NCBI GenBank assembly: GCA_944363005.1
Contig: CALVTV010000081.1
Span: 1 to 10,855 of the forward strand
Reading direction: 5' to 3'
From: an uncultured Clostridia bacterium
GTDB taxonomy: Bacteria > Bacillota > Clostridia > Christensenellales > Aristaeellaceae
Length of the DNA stretch: 10,855 nt
How positions within the stretch are numbered: position 1 is the first letter of the stretch; every line of letters starts with the position of its first letter. Below, in pieces: positions 1-5,578 of this stretch. The notes under the pieces were generated by a model, which saw only the letters and a list, made by a program, of their open reading frames with translations, did no database searches and had not been told where the DNA came from. A program made the position numbers and the translations under genes.

Positions 1-917
1 TCCAGGCTGACGGGCAGCGTGCGCGCGCTGTAGGCGGTCGTGCCGCTGACGCTCGCGGGGTTCATGCCGTCCTTGCTCGCGGTGAGCGTGATGTCGTAAT
101 TGCCCTCTTCGGGCAGCTCCACCAGCAGCGAGAACGAGCCGCTGCTCTTCGCCTCGCCCATCGAGAGCATCTGCATGGCGCCGCTGCCGTCGGGTGCCTC
201 CGCGCGAAGGGTCGCGCCCGATTCGGTGGTGCCGGTGATGGTGATGGCGCTCACGTTCGTCTCGGCGGGGATGCTCGCCGTCAGCTCGACCGTGCGCACC
301 GGTTCCGGAATGCTGGCCGTCACGGTCAAATCCGCAATGCGCGAACGGAACGTGGTCAGGTCGCGGTTGCCAAAGCGCCCGCTTTGAATCTGCCAGTCGA
401 GGATGATGTACATCCCGTTGCGAACGCTCACATAGCGCAAGCCGCGGCCCACGGTCACATCCCCGCGCGTGACGGTGTAATGGATGTAGAGCCAGTAGAC
501 GCCGCCCTCAATCTGCCATTCCACGTCCTGCGCGCGGTAGCCGGTGGTTTCAAACAGCTCGTTGTTCTGCGCGCGGTTGCGCATGGTGCGCCGCTGCTCG
601 TCGGTGACGCGCTCCATGTCGTAGATCTCGTCGGAGAGGTCGTCCTGCATCGTCAGCACGCTGAGCCATTGGGTGAAGTCCGGGTTGTAGGCCCGGCTCT
701 GGATGCCCTGCGCGCGCAATTCCTGCGCAAGCGCCTGCGCGTCAATCCCCGCGTCCTCCAGCAGCTGCGCGTAGGTCGTGCAAAGCTGGGGGGAGACGAC
801 CAGCCAGGTATCCGGGTAATCAAAGGAAAGGTACGCGCTGTCCATGTCGATGCGCTGCGCGCACGCGTGTGCGGCCAGCAGGCACAGCACGGCCAAAAGG
901 GTAAATAGGCGTTTCAT
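1..917 (-). CDS. Secreted protein with Ig-like region, C-terminus outside window
   Basis: I do not recognise the family of the N-terminal part. The frame is open from the ATG at 915-917 to the left edge (305 whole codons), so the C-terminus is missing. Residues 1-20 form a signal peptide (MKR, a Leu/Ala core, then AHACA before Q21), so the product is exported. There is no convincing lipobox: the Cys is preceded by A-H-A. Residues about 21-200 are a mixed alpha/beta domain rich in aromatic strands (DSAYLSFDYPDTW, then GVYWLYIHYTV and GMYIILDWQI), resembling substrate-binding or PsbP-like folds only in general look. Residues about 205-300 look Ig-like, with the pattern GSFSLLVELPEEGNYDITLT. The start is supported by GGAGGAAC seven bases upstream. 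It is the third gene of the operon, 19 bases after the NYN gene stop. Further Ig-like or membrane-anchor segments probably lie beyond the edge. Confidence 0.85.
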   Translation of the reverse strand, partial: MKRLFTLLAVLCLLAAHACAQRIDMDSAYLSFDYPDTWLVVSPQLCTTYAQLLEDAGIDAQALAQELRAQGIQSRAYNPDFTQWLSVLTMQDDLSDEIYDMERVTDEQRRTMRNRAQNNELFETTGYRAQDVEWQIEGGVYWLYIHYTVTRGDVTVGRGLRYVSVRNGMYIILDWQIQSGRFGNRDLTTFRSRIADLTVTASIPEPVRTVELTASIPAETNVSAITITGTTESGATLRAEAPDGSGAMQMLSMGEAKSSGSFSLLVELPEEGNYDITLTASKDGMNPASVSGTTAYSARTLPVSL

Positions 918-936
918 ATGCGTTCCTCCGCTCGCT

Positions 937-1905
937 TCACAGGATGTGTACGAGCATGTTGCCGTTTTCGTCGATCTCCAGTTCAAGCAGCCGCTCGCGC
1001 TCCAGCGCGCGCAGCACATCCGAAAACCGGCGCAGGCCGACGGCGCGCTCCGTAAAGTCTGGATATTCCGCCTGCACGGCCGATTTGAGAATCGAAGGGT
1101 TCACGCGATCAAAGCCATCCTCCTTGTACTCGGCGAGGATGCGCGCAAAGACCTTGACGAAGTTGTCGGTGTTCAGCTGTTCGCCGCTGGCGCGGTGGGT
1201 GGTGTTGAGCCGGACGATCAGATTGAACTGCTCGGCGGCGACCGAAAAGGAGCCAAATTGCTGGGCAAGCCGGGTGAGCAGCTTGCCAAAGGTCGAATAC
1301 CCGACGCTCTTCTCCGCAAAATTGGGGCGCAGGCGCAGCAATACGCTCTTGACCTCGGAGGCGAGCATCTCGCCGCTCCCGTTTTCCTCCAGGATCGTGA
1401 CGATCAGGTCGTTGACGTCCTTGAGCGTGAGCGCCTCGCCCACGGCCACGCCGGGGCGCTCCTTGCCGCTGGCGACGCTCTCCAGGAACTGGAACTCGCT
1501 GCATGCGTTCATGAATACGTTGCTGGCGGCTTCGCTTCGCGAGATGCCCAGCACGAACTTGCCCATGCTCTTGAGCTTGCCCACCAGCGGCACGTAGTCG
1601 CTGTCGCCGGAGACGATGCAGAAGCTGTCGATCAGCTCGTTGCGAAAGGCGACGTCCAGCGCGTCGATGACCAGCTGAATGTCCATGCTGTTCTTCTGGC
1701 TGCGGCCAAAGCGCAGGCTCGGCACGACGGAAAACGTGTTGGACAGCAGCGTCTCCTTGAGGTCGGAGTAGCTGTCCGTATAGCCGTAGACCTTGCCGAT
1801 GAGGATGTCGCCGCGGATTTTGACGCGCTCGATCACGTCCATCAGCATGCTCTTCTTGCCGCCGCAGTTTTCAAGGTCGACAAACAGTGCAAAATGCGAT
1901 GCCAT
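937..1905 (-). CDS. NYN-domain (LabA/DUF88-like) protein with two OST-HTH/LOTUS domains
   Basis: A predicted cytoplasmic RNA-binding, nuclease-type protein of 322 residues. Residues 4-145 are a NYN/PIN-like domain. The expected acidic residues are visible: D10 in FVDLEN, D75 in SMDIQL, D81, and D101/D103 in SGDSDY. These would bind the catalytic metal in active members. Residues about 158-233 and 244-322 each read as an OST-HTH (LOTUS) winged helix: PNFAEKSVGYSTFGKLL in the first and YPDFTERAVGLRRFSDVL in the second. LOTUS domains bind RNA (including G-quadruplex RNA in studied cases), which suggests RNA targeting. The start at 1903-1905 gives MASHFALFVDLEN and has AAAGGAG upstream. The frame is open to 2037, but that extra 44-residue stretch is low-complexity and overlaps the CapA gene. 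The gene follows the CapA gene by 16 bases and precedes the Ig-like gene by 19, so they are probably co-transcribed. The RNA substrate is unknown. Confidence 0.92.
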   Translation of the reverse strand: MASHFALFVDLENCGGKKSMLMDVIERVKIRGDILIGKVYGYTDSYSDLKETLLSNTFSVVPSLRFGRSQKNSMDIQLVIDALDVAFRNELIDSFCIVSGDSDYVPLVGKLKSMGKFVLGISRSEAASNVFMNACSEFQFLESVASGKERPGVAVGEALTLKDVNDLIVTILEENGSGEMLASEVKSVLLRLRPNFAEKSVGYSTFGKLLTRLAQQFGSFSVAAEQFNLIVRLNTTHRASGEQLNTDNFVKVFARILAEYKEDGFDRVNPSILKSAVQAEYPDFTERAVGLRRFSDVLRALERERLLELEIDENGNMLVHIL

Positions 1906-1921
1906 AGCCGCTCCTTTCCGC

Positions 1922-2995
1922 TCACCAGCTGCCGTTGACAAAGTCCGACATGTTGGAGGAGAGCTTGAGGATGCGGTTTGTAATGCGCTCGACATCGTCG
2001 CCCTGGGCGATGACCGGACGGTAGTCCGTGCCGTCATCCAGCTCGGTCAGCCGCAGCGGCACGATCGTCAGTTCCGGCGCGTCGGCGTGGTCCTCGTAGA
2101 CGGTGAACGTCAGCCGGGCGGCATAGGCGTCCCGGTCGTCCGGATCGACATTGCCGCCGAAGACGAGGTTGCCCAGCGAGTAGAGGATGTACGTGTCGTC
2201 GTACTGCTCGATGCCCTGCACGATGTGCGGGTGATGGCCCACGACGATGTCCGCACCGGCGGCGATGGCCTGGCGGCCGATGTTGCGCTGTTCGCGGGTG
2301 AAGTCGTCGCGGTACTCGCTGCCCCAGTGGAAGGACGCGATGACGATCTGGCAACCGGCCTCGCGCAGCGCCTGCACGTCCTTGCTGATGTCCTTCTTCT
2401 CGTTCTGGTAGGGGAAGCAGTAGCCGGTCATGCCGACCTTCACGCCGTTCTTTTCAAAGATGCCCAGCTCGCCGTTGCCCGAGACGATCAGCCCCGCCGC
2501 CTGCAAATTGGCGATGGTGTCCGCCTCGCCCGTTTCGCCGTAATCGACGATGTGGTTGTTGGCGATGTTCACCGCCTCCACGCTGCCCAGCGTCAGGATG
2601 TCGGTGTATTCCGCCGGTCCCTTGAAGTTGTAAAGCTTGTCCTTGGCGTCGTCCGACTCGGTGAGCGTGCCCTCGAAGTTGATGAGCGTCAGGTCGTCGC
2701 TGCCGAACAGGTCCGTCAGCCCCGAGAAGAACCAGCCCGCGCCCTCGCGCGCATAGACTTCCTCAAAGCAGTCGTCGCGCTTGCGCAGGTCGTCCGTGGA
2801 GCCGAGCGTGGTGTCGCCCGCCACGGTGATGGTGAACGTCTTGGGCCAGGCCTCCACGGGCTTCAGTTCCGGCATGCTGCTCTCCGACTCCCGGGTATAG
2901 GTCAGGTAGGGAGAGGTCAGCTCGTAATTCATCTGCGCCGCGGCGGGAGCCGCCAGCACCGTCATCATCAGTATCAGAGCAATCAAACGCTTCAT
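1922..2995 (-). CDS. Secreted CapA-family metallophosphatase-fold protein
   Basis: A 357-residue CapA/PgsA-like protein with the calcineurin-like phosphoesterase fold. Members take part in poly-gamma-glutamate capsule handling, but many clostridial paralogs have no proven substrate. Residues 1-20 are a signal peptide ending AAPAAA before Q21, so the product acts outside the membrane. The family motifs appear in order: GD at 60-61, NFEGT at 106-110, NNH at 146-148, FHWGSEY at 222-228, GHHPH at 253-257 and YSLGNLVF at 272-279. All the metal-site residues I expect are present. The ATG at 2993-2995 is preferred over the in-frame codon at 3037 because it has GGAGGAACCC in front and begins the signal peptide; the upstream codon lies inside the promoter. 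It is the first gene of a three-gene operon. No capB/capC-like genes are visible, so a capsule role is not supported by context. Confidence 0.93.
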   Translation of the reverse strand: MKRLIALILMMTVLAAPAAAQMNYELTSPYLTYTRESESSMPELKPVEAWPKTFTITVAGDTTLGSTDDLRKRDDCFEEVYAREGAGWFFSGLTDLFGSDDLTLINFEGTLTESDDAKDKLYNFKGPAEYTDILTLGSVEAVNIANNHIVDYGETGEADTIANLQAAGLIVSGNGELGIFEKNGVKVGMTGYCFPYQNEKKDISKDVQALREAGCQIVIASFHWGSEYRDDFTREQRNIGRQAIAAGADIVVGHHPHIVQGIEQYDDTYILYSLGNLVFGGNVDPDDRDAYAARLTFTVYEDHADAPELTIVPLRLTELDDGTDYRPVIAQGDDVERITNRILKLSSNMSDFVNGSW

Positions 2996-3002
2996 GGGTT
3001 CC
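2996..3002 (-). promoter_or_regulatory. Ribosome binding region of CapA-like gene (deciding the start)
   Basis: Read on the minus strand, GGAGGAACCC lies immediately before the ATG at 2993-2995 (the purine core extends to about 3006). The same GGAGGAAC octamer precedes the Ig-like gene and the PTPS-related gene. It fixes this start over the in-frame codon at 3037. Confidence 0.6.
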
Positions 3003-3032
3003 TCCGTTCTGTCGTTCAGGGGTTCACTTTGA

Positions 3033-3062
3033 ATCATACCACAGGGAAAAGGGATTCTTCAA
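3033..3062 (-). promoter_or_regulatory. Sigma-70-type promoter of the CapA-NYN-Ig operon
   Basis: On the minus strand, TTGAAG (3057-3062) and TATGAT (3033-3038) are separated by 18 bases. TGG directly before the -10 box makes it an extended -10. The -10 ends about 37 bases before the CapA start codon, leaving room for a short leader with the GGAGGAAC site. It is predicted from sequence only. Confidence 0.6.
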
Positions 3063-3065
3063 GTC

Positions 3066-3094
3066 TTGCGCGGCGGGATTTGCCGTGCTATGCT
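3066..3094 (+). promoter_or_regulatory. Sigma-70-type promoter of the small plus-strand gene
   Basis: TTGCGC (3066-3071), a 17-base spacer and TATGCT (3089-3094), with TGC before the -10 as an extended -10 element. The -35 match is weak (3 of 6). It lies 33 bases before the ATG at 3127. Its -35 box is only three bases from the -35 box of the divergent minus-strand promoter. Confidence 0.45.
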
Positions 3095-3126
3095 GTGTAC
3101 ATCATCAAAAACAAGGGGGAAAACGC

Positions 3127-3324
3127 ATGGCCGATCCACACACCCGCGCCCTGTTGCGCGAGATTCTGCGCCTGCTTCTGGCGGAGCGGCCGGACGCCGG
3201 GCTGCTCTACGTTCCGCGCGGCGAGGCAGGCCAGCGCCGCATGATCGACGCATTGCTCTCCATGCGCCCGCCGCAGGCGAAAAACGAAGCGCTCGACGCG
3301 CTGCTCAGCGAACTTCGGCGCTGA
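3127..3324 (+). CDS. Small protein resembling the N-terminal extension of protein-ADP-ribose hydrolase
   Basis: A 65-residue, mostly helical, basic cytoplasmic protein, the only plus-strand gene here. The order of features (LLREILRLLLAERPD, then YVPRGEAGQRRMIDALL, then SMRPPQ) matches, from memory, the N-terminal helical extension found before the zinc macrodomain in Firmicute protein-ADP-ribose hydrolases (sirtuin-linked macrodomain type), which have an E-x-P, an IP-type strand, Q-R-L-L and VRPP. The macrodomain itself is absent: the frame stops 15 residues after RPP. ATG 3127 has AGGGGGA upstream. The in-frame GTG at 3085 would overlap the -10 box and is rejected. The last 20 bases overlap the end of the convergent helicase gene. 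It could be a stand-alone domain gene, a remnant of a truncated hydrolase gene, or an unrelated short protein. Coding status is supported by the promoter, the ribosome site and a protein-like composition. Confidence 0.65.
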   Translation: MADPHTRALLREILRLLLAERPDAGLLYVPRGEAGQRRMIDALLSMRPPQAKNEALDALLSELRR

Positions 3325-5578
3325 GCGCATCGCCGACCAGCGTGCCGCGCAGCAGATTGCGAATGCGCGGCGTTTCAAACCGGCTGTCGATGAGCAGCAG
3401 ACTGCCCTCGTCGCTGTCGGTGCGGATGAGCCGTCCCGCCGCCTGAATCACGCGCACCATGCCCGGCAACACCATCGCCATCAGGAAGCCGTCCTCGCCC
3501 TGCGCGTCGTAATACGCCTGCATCGCGCGCACCTGCGCGTCCGGCCGGGGCATGCCGGTGGAGACGACGATCACGTTTTGGAGCCGGCGGCCCGGCAGAT
3601 CAATGCCCTCGGAAAACGCGCCGCCCAGCACCGCAAAGAGCACCACGCGCGCCCCGGCCTGCTCGTCAAACGCTTCGAGCAGCGCCTTTTTTTCGTCTTC
3701 GCTCATGCCGCGCCGTTCGCGGGCAAAGGCGGTCTGGGCAAGACCCGCTTCCCCGAGCACGAGTTCCCCAATCCGCTCCATGTACGCGTAGGACGGGAAG
3801 AACACCAGCGTGTGGCCGGGATAGCGCGAAAGGTGCGCGCAGATGGCCTGCGCGACCTGCACAGCCGTCGCCTCGCGCGAAGCGTAGCGGATGTCGATGG
3901 GCGCGACGTGCGCGCGAAGCTGCCCCGGGTCAAACGGCGAGGGCAGGTTCAGGCAGGCGTCGCCCTCGAGACTGCCCAGCGTGCGGCGGGCCGCGTCAAA
4001 GGGCGCGAGCGTCGCGGAAAAATAGACCGTGCCCCGCGCGCGTTTGGACGCGGCGAGCACCTCCGGGGCGGCGTCCAGGCATTGCAGGCGCAGCGCGGCG
4101 TGTTTCTCTGCTCCTTCGGTGAGCACCGCGTAGCGCGCGTCAAACCGGCCCGCCGCCAGCAGATAGGCGGATGTCAGGCGAAAGACCTCCGCCGCGCAGG
4201 CGCTCCCCTCCAGCGCCAGTTGCTCCCCGGCGCGCTCAAGCAGCGTCTCCACGGCGCCCGTCAGCGCCCCCGGCGGCGCTTGCAGGCTGTCAAACTCCGG
4301 GCTTTCGGCCAGGGCGGTCAGCGCGCGCAGGGTTGCGCTCAGCGCCCGGTAGAGCGGCGCTTTGCGTCCGTGGGCCGCGCCCACCTCGCGGCGAAGGCGG
4401 CGCAGTTCCTCCGCACCCACTTCCCCGGAATACGCGTCGCGCACGCGCGGGGCGAGCTGATGCGCCTCGTCCACCAGCAGGCAGGCGGGCAACAGCGACT
4501 CGATCGCCACAAACGGGTCGTAGACGTAGTTGTAATCCCCGACGACCACATCCGCCACGCGCGCCAGCTCCAGCGACAGCTCAAACGGGCACAGGCGGTA
4601 TGCGCTTGCCAGCGCCTCGATGCCGCCCCGGTCAAAGACGCCGGGCGCATGCATCGCCTGCAAAAGCGCCTGCGGCAGCCGGTCGTAAAACCCGCATGCC
4701 AGCGGACAAACCAGGCAATCGCGCGTTTCCCGCGGGCAAACCTTGTCCTTGGCCGCGATTTCCACGGCCAAGACGCGCGCCCCCGCCTGCGAAAGCGCGC
4801 GCAGGGCGTTGACCGCCGCCTCCCGGCCCGTGACCCGCGCCGTCAAAAACAGCGCGCGGGGGCAAAGGCCGCGTCCGACCGCCAAAAGCGCGGGATAGAG
4901 CGCCGCCATCGTCTTGCCAATGCCCGTGGGCGCCTGCGCAAAGAGGCGCTTGCGCTCGCGAATGGCGACATATACGTTCTGGGCAAAGCGGCGCTGCCCC
5001 GCGCGGTACGCGGCAAAGGGAAACGCCAACGCGCCCAGCGAGGCATCGCGCGCCTGCCTGCGGGCGAGTTTTTCCTCCTCCCAGGCGCACGCGGGCGCGC
5101 AGAGCGCATCAAAGTCCGCCCGCAACTGCGCCGCCGTCCGCTCTTCCTCGTACGCGCGAAGCGGCTCGCCCCGGCCCCCGACATACAGCACGCGAAGGGC
5201 AACCCGCTCAAGCGCCTGCGCCTGGCAGAGCATGTGGCCGTACACGCGCACCTGCGCGCTGTGAGCGGGGTCAAGCGGGCTGTCCGGCGCGCCCAGTTTG
5301 ATCTCCTCGACGAGCGTCATCCCGTCCTCCCGCACGCAGATGCCATCTGCCCGGCCGCTCACCCGCAGCGTGAGGCGCTCCCCCTCGTAATCGGCGGTGA
5401 GCGCCACTTCCGCGCGGTATTGCTTTTCCCGTTCGCCGCTCTGCCTCGCCCGGTGCGCCATCGCGCCCTCGCGCATGCGCCGCAGTGCGCCCGACGCCGG
5501 GGTCAGATCGCTCTCGTGCAGCGTGGCGTCCACCACAGCATGCACGCTCAGGCGAACTACCGCCTTCTTTTCGCTCAT
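3305..5578 (-). CDS. DinG/XPD-like Fe-S DNA helicase with N-terminal PD-(D/E)XK-like domain
   Basis: A 757-residue superfamily 2 helicase, probably a 5'-3' DNA helicase in repair, acting in the cytoplasm. Residues about 60-165 look like a RecB/Cas4-type nuclease domain: D78 (GRADGI), E92-I-K94 (VEEIK) and Q109-x3-Y113. The helicase core follows: Walker A APTGIGKT 216-223, DEAH 370-373, SATL 521-524, motif V around GAFSEGIDLPG 653-663 and motif VI QAAGRLIRT 712-720. Between Walker A and DEAH lie Cys 281, 288, 291 and 295, with C330 in a CPFE context like the last ligand of XPD; four of these five should hold the 4Fe-4S cluster. The start at 5576-5578 (MSEKK) overlaps the upstream stop as ATGA, with GAAGG ahead, so translation is probably coupled. 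The frame is open to 5641, but that would overlap the upstream gene much further. General architecture is common in Clostridia; the exact substrate is unknown. Confidence 0.93.
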   Translation of the reverse strand: MSEKKAVVRLSVHAVVDATLHESDLTPASGALRRMREGAMAHRARQSGEREKQYRAEVALTADYEGERLTLRVSGRADGICVREDGMTLVEEIKLGAPDSPLDPAHSAQVRVYGHMLCQAQALERVALRVLYVGGRGEPLRAYEEERTAAQLRADFDALCAPACAWEEEKLARRQARDASLGALAFPFAAYRAGQRRFAQNVYVAIRERKRLFAQAPTGIGKTMAALYPALLAVGRGLCPRALFLTARVTGREAAVNALRALSQAGARVLAVEIAAKDKVCPRETRDCLVCPLACGFYDRLPQALLQAMHAPGVFDRGGIEALASAYRLCPFELSLELARVADVVVGDYNYVYDPFVAIESLLPACLLVDEAHQLAPRVRDAYSGEVGAEELRRLRREVGAAHGRKAPLYRALSATLRALTALAESPEFDSLQAPPGALTGAVETLLERAGEQLALEGSACAAEVFRLTSAYLLAAGRFDARYAVLTEGAEKHAALRLQCLDAAPEVLAASKRARGTVYFSATLAPFDAARRTLGSLEGDACLNLPSPFDPGQLRAHVAPIDIRYASREATAVQVAQAICAHLSRYPGHTLVFFPSYAYMERIGELVLGEAGLAQTAFARERRGMSEDEKKALLEAFDEQAGARVVLFAVLGGAFSEGIDLPGRRLQNVIVVSTGMPRPDAQVRAMQAYYDAQGEDGFLMAMVLPGMVRVIQAAGRLIRTDSDEGSLLLIDSRFETPRIRNLLRGTLVGDALSAEVR

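Noticed and set aside
1906..2037. Upstream in-frame extension of the NYN protein
   Set aside because: Ser/Thr/Arg-rich without domain character and overlapping the CapA end; the ATG at 1903-1905 has AAAGGAG and starts the NYN core directly.
1922..2995. Poly-gamma-glutamate capsule operon
   Set aside because: The CapA-like protein is present but no CapB ligase or CapC-type membrane gene lies beside it, so a capsule locus is not supported.
3085..3126. GTG start for the small plus-strand gene giving 79 residues
   Set aside because: It lies on the predicted -10 box and lacks a ribosome site; ATG 3127 has AGGGGGA at proper spacing.
1793..3244. Plus-strand open frame covering the CapA-like gene
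   Set aside because: It runs through the minus-strand CapA gene, the divergent promoters and the small gene start; no family motif.
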